Positions 50,842-59,610 of a stretch of DNA of 64,000 nt are shown here, one piece after another. The position numbers and the translations under genes were made by a program. Origin of the DNA: Mesorhizobium sp. (GTDB taxonomy: Bacteria; Pseudomonadota; Alphaproteobacteria; Rhizobiales; Rhizobiaceae); the NCBI RefSeq assembly GCF_004963255.1, contig NZ_SUGA01000003.1, positions 1-64,000 on the forward strand. The letters run 5' to 3'. The notes below the pieces were generated by a model that was not told the origin of the DNA, ran no database searches, and saw only the letters and a program-made list of their open reading frames with translations. Positions within the stretch are counted from its first letter, which is position 1. The number at the start of each line of letters is the position of its first letter.

Positions 50842-50955
50842 GACGAATGCCAAGGCGCCACGCAGTGCGCCGGCATCTCGCGGCGCTTGGTGCCGACGGC
50901 GCCGGCTGGCCGCGCGAGGGCGGTCCGGCCGGTGCCAAACGGTGGCGCCTTGACC

Positions 50956-51249
50956 CTATATCTCCGCAACGACCGTGCCGGACACCGGATCCGTCACGCC
51001 GAGATCGCCGCCCAGGTCTTCGAGCATATCGCGGAACGTGTCGAGAATGCCGATCATCATCGGGCGCGCCGCGGCGAGGCTGTCCATGTCGTTCCATTCG
51101 CCGACCATGCAGAAGGTGCGCTCGCCGGTCTTGATCAAGGCGCCCTTGCGAAAGCCCTTGGTGTTCAGCGAGACCTTTTCATGTGCTTCGACGAAGGCCT
51201 TCTCCAAGCCTGGCTTGGTTCGAAAGCGGACTACGTTGTAGGCGGTCAC
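50956..51249 (-). CDS. Antibiotic biosynthesis monooxygenase (ABM)-like protein
   Basis: A 97-residue ferredoxin-like alpha/beta protein with the ABM pattern (TAYNVVRFRTKPGLEKAFVE, then CMVGEWNDMDSLAAARPMM). Proteins of this family dimerise and act as cofactor-free oxygenases or as haem/quinol-modifying enzymes. It lies 23 bases after the GYD-domain gene, probably as a two-gene operon. Confidence 0.75.
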   Translation of the reverse strand: MTAYNVVRFRTKPGLEKAFVEAHEKVSLNTKGFRKGALIKTGERTFCMVGEWNDMDSLAAARPMMIGILDTFRDMLEDLGGDLGVTDPVSGTVVAEI

Positions 51250-51272
51250 TGCGTCCTCCGTTCGATGAGATA

Positions 51273-51587
51273 TCAGCCGGCCGGCTTGTAGGCGCCGGCG
51301 GCTTTGTTGGCGGCCGCGATCACCGCCTTCATGTCGAGCTCTTCCAGAACGACGAGATCGCTCACCGAGCCGCTCGCGCGCACGGCAAGCGTCATCCCCA
51401 TTCCGGCGATCTGGTCCGGCACCTCGCCATTGACGATGACGTCATAGAGGCCGCGCGTGAACATCAGGCTGTTCATCCTGCCGCCCACGCTTTCAAACAG
51501 CGCCGCGATTGCGACTTCCCGGTTCGATCCTTGCATCAGCCCCTTGGCGGCATGGGGTTCGTAAGTCGCCAGTATGGTAACCTTCAT
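51273..51587 (-). CDS. GYD domain protein
   Basis: A 104-residue ferredoxin-like protein with the hallmark GLYDVIV (G-L/Y-Y-D) motif near residue 47. Its N-terminal strand VTILATYEPHAAKGLMQ fits the GYD family of dimeric alpha/beta barrels. Function unknown in the family at large. First of a pair with the ABM-like gene, AGGAGGATCC before the ATG. Confidence 0.8.
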   Translation of the reverse strand: MKVTILATYEPHAAKGLMQGSNREVAIAALFESVGGRMNSLMFTRGLYDVIVNGEVPDQIAGMGMTLAVRASGSVSDLVVLEELDMKAVIAAANKAAGAYKPAG

Positions 51588-51901
51588 GGGATCCTCCTCC
51601 AGATATCACTGCCTCGGCCACCCAATGATGAGGGCAGCACGGACGTGCCTGTTTCTCCTTACATTTGACTGGTCTGTGGACCGCTTGGGCAACACGGCCG
51701 GCGGCGGCTCAACCGCAGCGAGGCTCCGGCTTGGCGTAATATGCGCCTTTTCTAATATAACGGCAATCTGCCATCGGCCATCTGCCGGAAGCCGATGACC
51801 CAATTTTCCATTAGCATTTGCGGAAATCCGTGGGCCAAATGTCGCCTCGACGATGCGCCATGACCGTTTTGTGTATTCACGCGGGCGATATGGCCTGATA
51901 A
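51588..51901. other. Intergenic gap without recognised gene
   Basis: Between the divergent GYD and aminotransferase genes. A run with AT-rich GCCTTTTCTAATATAACGGC at 51747 suits a promoter for either gene. Near-repeated TGCCATCGGCCATCTGCCGG occurs at 51769. Confidence 0.4.
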
Positions 51902-51922
51902 TAGGTCAACCAAGCTGACCTA
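51902..51922. promoter_or_regulatory. Perfect 7-bp palindrome, candidate operator of the aminotransferase gene
   Basis: TAGGTCA-ACCAAGC-TGACCTA, 27 bases before the TTG start at 51949. Two exact half-sites spaced two helical turns (14 bp centre to centre is about 1.3 turns) apart suit a dimeric regulator, possibly of the GntR/MocR or Lrp type; none is encoded adjacent. Confidence 0.5.
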
Positions 51923-51948
51923 AATAGAAGCACTGCGGGAGGTGCGCC

Positions 51949-53175
51949 TTGACCCTGATGAACCTTCTGGCCTCGCGCTCGTCGCGCATGAAAGCCTCGG
52001 AAATCCGCGAGCTGCTGAAGCTGCTCGACCAGCCCGACATCATCTCCTTCGCCGGCGGCATCCCGGACCCGTCGCTGTTTCCCGCGCAGGCCATCGGCGA
52101 CGCCTACCAGGCGGTGCTGGGCGGCAAGGAGGCGGGGACCGCGCTGCAATACCAGGTCAGCGAGGGCTATCTGCCGCTGCGCAAATGGCTGGCCACCTAT
52201 ATGGGCAAGCTCGGCGTTCAATGCGACGAGGGCAACATCTTCATCACCTCCGGCTCGCAGCAGGCGCTCGACTATCTCGGCAAGCTGTTCCTGTCGCCAG
52301 GGGACACGGCCCTGGTCACCTGGCCGACCTATCTCGGCGCGTTGCAGGCCTTCAACGCCTACGAGCCGCGCTATGACCGGCTGAACACCGCCGGCGGCAA
52401 CATGACGCCCGAGGCCTACCGCGCCGCCGCGGCGGTGCCCAGCACTTTTTCAAAAGGGGGCGGTAAGGTGAAGTTCGCCTATCTGGTGCCGGATTTCGCC
52501 AACCCGACCGGCAACACGCTGGATGTCAGGCAGCGCGAGGCGGTGCTCGACCTCGCCGGCGAGCTCGACATCGCCGTCATCGAGGACGCCGCCTATCGCG
52601 CGCTGCGCTACGACGGCGTGGGCGTGCCGCCGATCCTGGCGCTCGACTGCGCCCGTTCCGGCGGCATCGATCAGGCGCGCACGCTTTATTGCGGGTCCTT
52701 CTCGAAGATCCTGTCGCCCGGCATGCGCGTCGGCTGGGTCTGCGCGCCGCGCCATGTCGTTGAGAAGCTGGTGCTGATGAAGCAGGCCTCCGACCTGCAC
52801 AGCCCCTCGATCAACCAGATGGTCATGCACCGCGTCGCCGACACCATCTTCGACGCCCAGGTGGAAAAGCTGATCGGCGCCTACCGCAAGCGGCGCGACG
52901 CGCTGCTCGGCGCGCTTCAGGCCAACATGCCCGACGGCATTTCCTGGAGCCGGCCGGAAGGCGGCATGTTCGTCTGGCTGACGCTGCCGGAAGGCGCCGA
53001 CGCCACCGAGCTTCTGGCGCGTTCGGTCAAGGAGGCGCGCGTCGCCTTCGTGCCGGGCAACGCCTTCTACGCTGACGGCACCGGCCGCAACACGCTGCGC
53101 ATGTCGTTCACGCTTGCCGATGACCGCGCGGTGAACGACGGCGTGCCGCGGCTGGCGAAGCTGCTGCGGGGTTAG
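51949..53175 (+). CDS. PLP-dependent aminotransferase (2-aminoadipate/LysN-like)
   Basis: A 408-residue class I aminotransferase with PLP lysine K253 in GSFSKILSPGMRVGW, DFANPTGNT in the cofactor pocket and EGGMFVWL-like RPEGGMFVWL near the C-terminus. It belongs to the group that includes 2-aminoadipate aminotransferase and MocR-associated enzymes; the amino acid used is unclear. TTG 51949 with GGGAGG eight bases upstream is the likely start; ATG 51958 is the alternative. Confidence 0.9.
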   Translation: MTLMNLLASRSSRMKASEIRELLKLLDQPDIISFAGGIPDPSLFPAQAIGDAYQAVLGGKEAGTALQYQVSEGYLPLRKWLATYMGKLGVQCDEGNIFITSGSQQALDYLGKLFLSPGDTALVTWPTYLGALQAFNAYEPRYDRLNTAGGNMTPEAYRAAAAVPSTFSKGGGKVKFAYLVPDFANPTGNTLDVRQREAVLDLAGELDIAVIEDAAYRALRYDGVGVPPILALDCARSGGIDQARTLYCGSFSKILSPGMRVGWVCAPRHVVEKLVLMKQASDLHSPSINQMVMHRVADTIFDAQVEKLIGAYRKRRDALLGALQANMPDGISWSRPEGGMFVWLTLPEGADATELLARSVKEARVAFVPGNAFYADGTGRNTLRMSFTLADDRAVNDGVPRLAKLLRG

Positions 53176-53181
53176 GCCTTC

Positions 53182-53213
53182 CAATCACCGTCGCCTCGCG
53201 CAGGCGTGATTGG
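53182..53213 (+). terminator. Hairpin after the aminotransferase gene
   Basis: CCAATCA pairs with TGATTGG, continued by CGCCT/AGGCG, just after the stop codon. There is no T run. A direct repeat GCGCAGGCGTGATTG occurs at 53198 and again at 53218. Confidence 0.4.
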
Positions 53214-53266
53214 TAGTGCGCAGGCGTGATTGTCCGCGCGGCCCATTCCTCGGCTAGGGTCGCGGC

Positions 53267-53362
53267 CGATCCAACACCCCCTGGATCGACCCGACCCTGG
53301 GGTCCCACCTCCAAGGTCTGTACGAAAGAGCCCCGACGGCCTCCACCGGCGGGGCTTTTTTC
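53267..53362 (+). ncRNA. Candidate small RNA with anti-Shine-Dalgarno loops
   Basis: A possible promoter (TTGTCC at 53230, TAGGGT at 53255) precedes a stretch of about 95 bases without a reading frame. The first hairpin GATCCA/TGGATC exposes ACCCCC in its loop. Next comes GACC/GGTC, then the linker CCCACCTCCAAGG, able to pair with ribosome-binding sites, and the terminator at 53329. It lies between two plus-strand genes; the terminator is 180 bases after the upstream gene, which makes readthrough less likely to explain it. Confidence 0.45.
53329..53361 (+). terminator. Rho-independent terminator
   Basis: AGCCCCG at 53329-53335 pairs with CGGGGCT at 53350-53356, with an inner CGG/CCG pair, and is followed by TTTTTT. 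Confidence 0.85.
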
Positions 53363-53535
53363 GTTGCCGCGGCGGTCAGCGTGCCGGCTTGCCCTTTTTC
53401 GGGCCGCTTTTGCGCTACGCTGGAGCAATTCCAGGAAAAGTGTCAGCGGTTTCCGTCCGGAATTGCGTCAGAACAAAGGGATAGAGCGGTTCGCCGTTTC
53501 CGTGAAACGGTGAAACGCTCCATAGGGAGGATCAG

Positions 53536-54081
53536 ATGACCTTGCGTCTCGGCTTGACCATGCTTGCCCTTGTCGCCTTAGCCGGCCAGGCGCAGGCGTT
53601 CGAGATCTCCAGCCCGTCGGTCGCCGACGGCAAATGGAATGCGAAATATCTCGGCGACAAGGCCGGCTGCGGCGGCAAGAGCGTCTCGATCGCGCTCGCC
53701 TGGAAGGACCCGCCGGCCGGTACCAAAAGCTATGCGCTGACCATGTTCGACACCGACGCCAATGGCGGCAAAGGTTTCTGGCACTGGCTGGCCTGGAACA
53801 TCCCGGCCAGCGCCAAGGGCCTGGGTGAGGGCGCCGGCGCCGAGGGCGGCAAGCACATGCCCAAAGGCTCGGTGCTGGGCAAGGGCGGCGTCGGCCGCGC
53901 CGGCTATTTTGGCCCATGTCCGCCGCCCGGCAGCGGACAGCATCACTATGTCTTCACGCTCTACGCGCTTGGTGACAAGACGCTGCGCATGCCGGACAAT
54001 CCCCTGCCGGATATGGTCTCGGTGGCGGCGAAAAGCTCGGCCCTGGGCGAGGCGACGGTGACGTATACTTACGGGAGGTAG
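53536..54081 (+). CDS. PEBP (YbhB/YbcL, Raf-kinase-inhibitor-like) secreted protein
   Basis: A 181-residue protein with a signal peptide (MLALVALAGQAQA, cleavage before FEISS). The PEBP fold follows: LAWKDPPAGTKSYALTMFD, the ligand-pocket motif FWHWLAWNIP, GRAGYFGPCPPPGSGQHHY. These proteins bind anionic small ligands; no catalytic role is established for the bacterial secreted members. GGGAGGA precedes the start. Confidence 0.9.
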   Translation: MTLRLGLTMLALVALAGQAQAFEISSPSVADGKWNAKYLGDKAGCGGKSVSIALAWKDPPAGTKSYALTMFDTDANGGKGFWHWLAWNIPASAKGLGEGAGAEGGKHMPKGSVLGKGGVGRAGYFGPCPPPGSGQHHYVFTLYALGDKTLRMPDNPLPDMVSVAAKSSALGEATVTYTYGR

Positions 54082-54099
54082 CAGGGCGCCGGTGGCAGC

Positions 54100-54152
54100 C
54101 AATCTCCCCCCTTGTGAGGGAGATGCCCGGCAGGGCAGAGGGGGCGCTGTCC
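54100..54152. repeat. Partial copy of repeat family 1, copy E
   Basis: Only one end survives: AATCTCCCCCCTTGTGAGGG, AGATGCCCGGCAGGGCAGAG. It ends about 35 bases before the IS element, which may have inserted close to it. Confidence 0.65.
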
Positions 54153-54187
54153 CGCCAGCCTTTCCAGCTACAGTCAGCTAAATCTTT

Positions 54188-55529
54188 GGTTGTGTGCGTC
54201 AAGTTCTGCAAAAAGGGGGCGGCCATATTGCTGGTCATGCGGCTTGGCGTAGAGCGAGCTTCTTGTGCTCGCGCAGGTCGTCCATGTTGATGTAGCGATT
54301 GGCCTCCATCCAGTTTTCGTGGGTCTCGACAGCGAGCGCCCTGACCAGGCGCAGGCAGCTTTCGGCGTTGGGGAAGATGCGTACGACATAGGTGCGGCGC
54401 CTGATCTCCTCGTTGAGGCGCTCCAGCATGTTGGTGCTCTTCAAGTGCTTATGGTGCTGGCGCGGCAGGCGGAAGAAAGTGAGCGTGTTGTCGATGCTCT
54501 CTTCCACCCAGGCGGTCAGCCGCGGATAGCGCGCCGACCATTTGGCCAGCCACGCGGCGAGATCGGCTTTGGCCTCGGCGAGGTCGCGCCGGTCATAAAG
54601 CCATCTGAGCTCCTGCAGACAGTCGTCGCCGTGCTTGCGCGGCAGATGGTCGAGCGCATTCCTGAGGAAGTGGACATAGCAGCGCTGCCAGGCAGCTTCG
54701 GGGATCACTTCGCCGATCGCCGCGACGAGACCGGCATGATCGTCGGACACGACCAGCTCGACGCCCCTGAGGCCGCGCGCCTTCAGCGCCACGAGGAAGT
54801 CCTTCCAGGCCGAACGGCTCTCGCGATTGGCCATCTCCACAGCCAGGATCTGGCGCCGCCCATCCCAGTCGATGCCGACCGCGATCAGCACCGCCTGGCT
54901 CATGACGACGCCGGCCTCGCGCACCTTCTCGTAGCGGGCGTCGAGGATGAGATAGGCAAACGGCTCTTGAAGCGGCCGCTCAGCAAAGGCCTGCAGGCTC
55001 TCGTCCAGCCGCTTGTTGATGGCCGAGATCGAGGAGGCCGAGAAGGCATGGCCGCACAGCTCCTCGGTGATCGCCTTGACCTTGCGGGTCGATACGCCTT
55101 GCACGTACATCTCCGCCAGCGTCGCAACCAAGGCGCGCTCGGAACGCTGGTAGCGCTCGAACAGCTCGGTGGAGAAGCGACCAGCCCGGTCCTGCGGAAC
55201 CCGCAGTTCGAGCTTGCCGACACGGGTGATAAGCGTGCGGCCGTAGTGGCCTGAGCGGTAACCGAGACGCTCCGGGGTGCGCTCGCTCTTCGAAGCACCC
55301 AGCGCCTCGTCCATCTCGGCCTCGAGAACTTCCTGCAGCACGGTGCGGATCACTTCACCCAGCTCGTCGGGATTCGAAAGAAGAATGTCTTTGACGGCGG
55401 CGCTGGCGGTCTTACCTTCACTCTTGGTCATGGTGGCGTTCCTCGCGAGGGAATCGGTGACGTTGAACATCACCAGCCTGCCATGACCGCCCTCTCTCAG
55501 CGAATTTGCAGAACTCTCAGCACACTACC
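54188..55529 (-). mobile_element. IS256-family insertion sequence
   Basis: A 1.34-kb element with one transposase gene. Imperfect terminal inverted repeats: left GGTTGTGTGC...AGTTCTGCAAA (54188-54212) and right, read inwards, GGTAGTGTGC...AGTTCTGCAAA (55529-55505), with 20 of 25 positions identical. I do not see a target-site duplication (8 bp expected): AAATCTTT at left versus ATCTAAGC at right. So the element may be old, or one end has recombined. Confidence 0.85.
54235..55431 (-). CDS. IS256 family transposase
   Basis: A 398-residue DDE transposase of the Mutator/IS256 type, matching the family along its full length (LGYRSGHYGRTLITRVGKLE, VSDDHAGLVAAIGEVIPEAA, WQRCYVHFLRNAL). ATG 55431 has GAGGAACG upstream; an earlier in-frame ATG exists at 55473. 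The gene looks intact, so the element may be active. Confidence 0.9.
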   Translation of the reverse strand: MTKSEGKTASAAVKDILLSNPDELGEVIRTVLQEVLEAEMDEALGASKSERTPERLGYRSGHYGRTLITRVGKLELRVPQDRAGRFSTELFERYQRSERALVATLAEMYVQGVSTRKVKAITEELCGHAFSASSISAINKRLDESLQAFAERPLQEPFAYLILDARYEKVREAGVVMSQAVLIAVGIDWDGRRQILAVEMANRESRSAWKDFLVALKARGLRGVELVVSDDHAGLVAAIGEVIPEAAWQRCYVHFLRNALDHLPRKHGDDCLQELRWLYDRRDLAEAKADLAAWLAKWSARYPRLTAWVEESIDNTLTFFRLPRQHHKHLKSTNMLERLNEEIRRRTYVVRIFPNAESCLRLVRALAVETHENWMEANRYINMDDLREHKKLALRQAA

Positions 55530-55674
55530 ATCTAAGCTTGGGTTGGGAAGTTCATCGCAGTCGGTGCGAGGCGCCGGACAAGGATGCCCAACGCAGAGAC
55601 ATGCGCCGCGGTCATTGTGATGATGAAAAGTGGCCCTGCAAACGCCAAGGCGGAGGCTCAGAGCCTTGCCACAG

Positions 55675-56547
55675 TCACAGCGGCAAGCGGTACGCCTCGA
55701 TGGCGGAAGCGCCAAAAATCTGCGACCATTCCTCGCCCGTCAGCCCGGAGAGGCAATCGTCGAGGGCGCGCTTGACCGATTGATAGTCGGCGGCGACCAG
55801 GCAGACCGGCCAGTCCGAGCCGAACAGGCATCGCGACGGCCCGAAGATCGAAAGCACCGCGTCGACATAGGGCTGCAGGTCCTGGCTTTTCCAGTGCCGC
55901 CAGTCGGCCTCCGTGACCATCCCGGACAGCTTGCACCAGACGTGGTCGCGATGCGCCTTGAAACCTTGCATCAATCCGGCCCATGGCTCCATCGCATGCT
56001 GCGCAATGCGCGGCTTTGCGATGTGGTCGACGATGAAACGCAGATTCGGATGCCGCCCGACCGCCTCCAGGGCCGCGGGAATCTGCGGCTCCTTCAACAG
56101 CAGGTCATAGGCCAGCCCGGCCTCGGCGACCGCAGCCAGCCCGCGCTGGACGTCCGCGCGCAGCAGCCAGTTCGGATTCGCCTCGTTATGGACGAGGTGA
56201 CGGATGCCGACCAGATAGCGGCCATCCGGCCGCGCCTTCAGCTCGGACAAGGTGGCCGCCACCTCGGGGTCGGTGAGGTCGACCCATCCGACGACGCCGG
56301 CGACGAAGTCGGTCCGGCTGGCCGTCTCCAGGAATGCGCGTGTCTCGTCGAGCGAATGCCATGCCTGGACCAGGATGGTCCGGTCCACGCCGGCCGCGGC
56401 AAGCGCCGGCCTGAGGTCGTCGGGCGAGAACACCCGGCGGATGGCGGCATAGTCTTCCGTCATCCAGCCGCAGGATCCGTCCGCCGGGTCCCAGAAATGC
56501 TGATGGCCGTCGATCACCAGGGGATTGCCGGTGCCCATGGCGCTCAC
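55675..56547 (-). CDS. Amidohydrolase 2 family (L-fuconolactonase-like)
   Basis: A 290-residue TIM-barrel hydrolase starting PLVIDGHQHFWD (metal-ligand HxH) with later FIVDHIAKP and the terminal LFGSDWPV motif. This is the pattern of L-fuconolactonase and related sugar-lactone hydrolases, which open lactones formed by sugar dehydrogenases. It overlaps the aldo/keto reductase gene by four bases (ATGA), and the two steps fit: dehydrogenase then lactonase. Confidence 0.85.
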   Translation of the reverse strand: MSAMGTGNPLVIDGHQHFWDPADGSCGWMTEDYAAIRRVFSPDDLRPALAAAGVDRTILVQAWHSLDETRAFLETASRTDFVAGVVGWVDLTDPEVAATLSELKARPDGRYLVGIRHLVHNEANPNWLLRADVQRGLAAVAEAGLAYDLLLKEPQIPAALEAVGRHPNLRFIVDHIAKPRIAQHAMEPWAGLMQGFKAHRDHVWCKLSGMVTEADWRHWKSQDLQPYVDAVLSIFGPSRCLFGSDWPVCLVAADYQSVKRALDDCLSGLTGEEWSQIFGASAIEAYRLPL

Positions 56548-57530
56548 CAGCGCTGGTGGACAGAGGCCTTGATGCGCCGCTCATAGATGTCGGCGATGCG
56601 CTCCATCACTTGCGGCGACAGCGCCGGCAGGTCGGACGCGGCGGCATTTTCCTGCGCCTGCCGGACGGACTTGGCGCCCGGAATGGTCACCGTCACCGCC
56701 GGGTTCATCAGGATCCAGCGCAGCGCCCATTGCGCCATTGTCGCGCCTGGCGGCAGCAGCGGCCGCAATTCCTCGACCGCCTGCAGGCCTTCCTGATAGT
56801 CCACGCCGGAGAATGTCTCGCCGACGTCGAAGGCCTCGCCCTGCCGGTTGTAGTTGCGGTGGTCCTTGGCACTGAAACTGGAATCGCTCTTGAACTTGCC
56901 GGACAAGAGCCCGCTGGCCAGTGGCACCCTGACGATGATGGCGACATCCTTCTGGCGCGCCATGTCGAAGAACAGCTCCGCGGGTCGCTGCCGGAACATG
57001 TTGTAGATGATCTGGACGCTGACGACACCGGGATATTGCAGTGCCTTGATGCCTTCCTCGACCTTCTCGACGCTGACGCCGTAGTGACGGATCTTGCCCT
57101 CCTCGACCAGCCTGTCCAGCGCCTCGAACGTCTCGGGCTGGTAGAAGACCTCCGTCATCGGACAGTGGAGCTGGACCAGGTCGAGCACGTCGACCTCGAG
57201 ATAGCGCAGGCTGCGCTCGACGAAGCTGGTCAGGTTCTGGCGATTGTAGCCGGAAGCGACATGCGGGTTTAGCCGCTTGCCGGCTTTGGTGGCGACCATC
57301 GGCCTCGCGCCGCCCCGCCTCTTCAGCGTCTTCGCGATCAGTTTTTCCGCCCGGCCGTCGCCATAGACATCGGCCGTGTCGATCATCGTCACGCCTGAAT
57401 CGAGCGCGGCGTTGAGCGCCGCGATAGCGTCCTTCTCCTCGACGTCGCCCCAGTCGGCACCGATCGCCCAACTGCCGAAGCCGATTTCCGACACTTGCCA
57501 GCCGGTGCGGCCAAATCGCCTTTGATGCAT
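56544..57530 (-). CDS. Aldo/keto reductase (sugar dehydrogenase-like)
   Basis: A 328-residue AKR with the tetrad region MIDTADVYG, ATKAG, LVQLHCP and the C-terminal VTIPGAKSVRQAQENAAA. It resembles D-threo-aldose/L-fucose dehydrogenases and YajO-type enzymes. Coupled to the lactonase-like gene by an ATGA overlap, it may oxidise an aldose to its lactone. Its promoter has the 13-bp palindrome at 57598, shared with the FAD oxidase promoter. Confidence 0.85.
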   Translation of the reverse strand: MHQRRFGRTGWQVSEIGFGSWAIGADWGDVEEKDAIAALNAALDSGVTMIDTADVYGDGRAEKLIAKTLKRRGGARPMVATKAGKRLNPHVASGYNRQNLTSFVERSLRYLEVDVLDLVQLHCPMTEVFYQPETFEALDRLVEEGKIRHYGVSVEKVEEGIKALQYPGVVSVQIIYNMFRQRPAELFFDMARQKDVAIIVRVPLASGLLSGKFKSDSSFSAKDHRNYNRQGEAFDVGETFSGVDYQEGLQAVEELRPLLPPGATMAQWALRWILMNPAVTVTIPGAKSVRQAQENAAASDLPALSPQVMERIADIYERRIKASVHQRW

Positions 57531-57597
57531 AGAAACTTACTCCTCAAAGCCAACGTCGTCTTGACGGGTCGTGCCCGCAGGAATATCAGACCGGATA

Positions 57598-57610
57598 GTT
57601 GTATGACAAC
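57598..57610. promoter_or_regulatory. GntR-type operator upstream of the aldo/keto reductase
   Basis: GTTGT-ATG-ACAAC, a perfect 13-bp palindrome 68 bases upstream of the ATG at 57530. The same sequence with one change occurs at 61897-61909; both are followed by CCTG. Confidence 0.6.
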
Positions 57611-57795
57611 CCTGTAAGCATGCAAAGGTGATGACGAAAAGCGGCGGTCTTGAATCTACCGGCAGGCTGGAGGGCAACAGGATATTCCTGGCATCGGCGC
57701 GCGTCGGCGATCGATGTCAACCCGACTTGGACCGTCAAGCCGCCGCCGCCGCCGATCGATACAAGCCACGAACCGGTCGAGCGGCCTTGCCCGAT

Positions 57796-58539
57796 TTACT
57801 TCCCAGCGCTGTCGCGCAGCTGCTCGAAGCGCTTGTAGGAACGGGAAAGATGCAGCCGCATCGCGCGCTGCGCCGCCTTGGCGTCGCGGGCCGCTATGGC
57901 GTCGTGGATCGCCCGATGCTCGCGCCGCGTGCGCTCGAAATGCCGCTCGCGCTCGTCGGGCTCCAGGCGATCGAACTGCGTCCATTGGCGCGGGATCATC
58001 GCGGTGCCGAACGTGTCGAAAAGCCGGCTGAAATAGGCGTTGTGCGAGGCGAGCGAAATCGCCCGATGGAAAGCCGCATCCTCGGTCGCGGCGAGACCGG
58101 TTTCGGCGATCGCGCGGTCGATGGCGTCGAGCTGCCTGGCCATGAGCGCAAGGTCCTTGGCGGTCCGGCGCGTGGCTGCCAGCGCCGCCGCCTCTCCCTC
58201 GACGCCCATGCGCAGCTCAAGCACCGCCAGGATCTCGTCGATCGATTCGACATCCGTCGGCACGATCGAAAAGGTTTTCGGCGGCGGCTCCTGGGCCACG
58301 AAGGCGCCGAGGCCCTGCCGCGTCGTGATCAGCCCGCGCGCGCGCAGCGAAGCCAACGCCTCGCGAACCACGGTCCGGCTCACGCCTGTGGCGTTGACGA
58401 TCTCCTGCTCGGTGGGCAGCCGCTGTCCCGGCGCAAGATCGCCAGCCTCGATCTGCGCGGCAAACTTGTCGACCAGCTCGCCCCTGAGGTTGGGGGACTG
58501 GCGAATGGCGCCGAACATTGCTTGCTCGCGATCCGTCAT
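57796..58539 (-). CDS. GntR/FadR-family regulator
   Basis: A 247-residue regulator: winged helix at 15-80 (GQRLPTEQEIVNATGVSRTV, VREALASLRARGLITTRQG) and an all-helical FadR/FCD effector domain with the metal-ligand residues (ELRMGVEGEAAALAATRR, FHRAISLASHN, EHRAIHDAIAARDAKAA). FCD members bind sugar acids or organic acids. It is divergent from the dehydrogenase gene at 58644 and likely controls parts of the cluster. Confidence 0.9.
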   Translation of the reverse strand: MTDREQAMFGAIRQSPNLRGELVDKFAAQIEAGDLAPGQRLPTEQEIVNATGVSRTVVREALASLRARGLITTRQGLGAFVAQEPPPKTFSIVPTDVESIDEILAVLELRMGVEGEAAALAATRRTAKDLALMARQLDAIDRAIAETGLAATEDAAFHRAISLASHNAYFSRLFDTFGTAMIPRQWTQFDRLEPDERERHFERTRREHRAIHDAIAARDAKAAQRAMRLHLSRSYKRFEQLRDSAGK

Positions 58540-58643
58540 CGGAAAACCGGCCCGTTAAATCGATTCTTACGCCAAGGATCGCACCGCTTGGTTGCAACGG
58601 CAATCTTTCGTTTGTTTGAGCCCAACAGCAAGGAAGGACCAAC

Positions 58644-59549
58644 ATGAAGCAGCAAATCGGCTTTATCGGACTGGGCGCGATGGGTTCGGGCATGGCGGCC
58701 AACCTTCTGGCCAAGGGCTGGCCGCTGACGGTGTGGGCGCACCGCAACCAGGAGGCGGCGCTGAAGCTTGTCAGCGCTGGCGCCCGCCAGTCGGCGACGC
58801 CGCGCGCGCTCGCCGAAGGCTGCGACATCGTTGTCCTCTGCGTCACCGGCTCGCCGCAGGTGGAAGCGGTCGTAAAGGGTCCGGAGGGGCTTACGGCTGC
58901 CGACAAACCGCTGCTCATCATCGACTGCTCTACCTCCAACCCGTCCTCGACGATCGCTCTCGCCGCCGAACTTGCAGCTCAAGGCGTGACGCTGATCGAC
59001 GCGCCGCTTGCGCGCACGCCCAAGGAAGCCGCCGAGGGCAAGCTCGACGTCATGGTCGGCGGGGCGGCGGAAGCGGTCGCCCGCGCGCGGCCAGTGCTCG
59101 AAGCCTTCGCCGCGCGCATCGTCCACACCGGCCCGACGGGCAGCGGCCACACCATGAAGCTGCTCAACAATTTCGTCTCGATGGGCTATTCCGCGATCTA
59201 TTCCGAGGCGCTGACGCTCGGCGCCAAGGCCGGGTTGACGCCGCAGGTCTTCAACAGCGTCATCTCCGGCAGTCGCATGGACTGCGGCTTCTACCAGGCC
59301 TTCTTCGACTTCGTGCTGAACCGCAACGAAAACGCCCAGCGCTTTGCCATCGCCAATGCGCTGAAGGACATGACCTACCTCGCCTCCTTCGCCCAGGCCG
59401 CCGGCATCGCCAACCCGGTCGGCGCCGTAGTCCGCAACGGTTTTGCCACGGCGGTGGCCACGGGGCACGGGGAAAAATTCGTGCCGGCGCTGTCGGATAT
59501 CGTCGCCGGGTTGAACGGGGTGTCGCTGGTTGAGCCGGCGGCTGAGTGA
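58644..59549 (+). CDS. NAD(P)-dependent beta-hydroxyacid dehydrogenase
   Basis: A 301-residue dehydrogenase with the family signatures: GFIGLGAMGSGMA (NAD binding, G9-G14), DAPLARTPKEAAEG (in place of the usual DAPVSGG), GPTGSGHTMKLLNNF with the catalytic lysine. It belongs to the 3-hydroxyisobutyrate / tartronate-semialdehyde reductase group. The Arg-Thr change in the substrate-binding motif suggests another hydroxyacid. AAGGAAGGA precedes the ATG. Fits a sugar-acid pathway. Confidence 0.9.
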   Translation: MKQQIGFIGLGAMGSGMAANLLAKGWPLTVWAHRNQEAALKLVSAGARQSATPRALAEGCDIVVLCVTGSPQVEAVVKGPEGLTAADKPLLIIDCSTSNPSSTIALAAELAAQGVTLIDAPLARTPKEAAEGKLDVMVGGAAEAVARARPVLEAFAARIVHTGPTGSGHTMKLLNNFVSMGYSAIYSEALTLGAKAGLTPQVFNSVISGSRMDCGFYQAFFDFVLNRNENAQRFAIANALKDMTYLASFAQAAGIANPVGAVVRNGFATAVATGHGEKFVPALSDIVAGLNGVSLVEPAAE

Positions 59550-59610
59550 AATCGCACAGGGCGCTTCTCTCCGTTTTGGCTGGCGCTGACCGGGCGGGCT
59601 GAGCCGCTGC

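Noticed and set aside
55530..55674. A truncated gene beside the IS element
   Set aside because: Frames in this stretch are short, overlapping on both strands and lack recognisable features.
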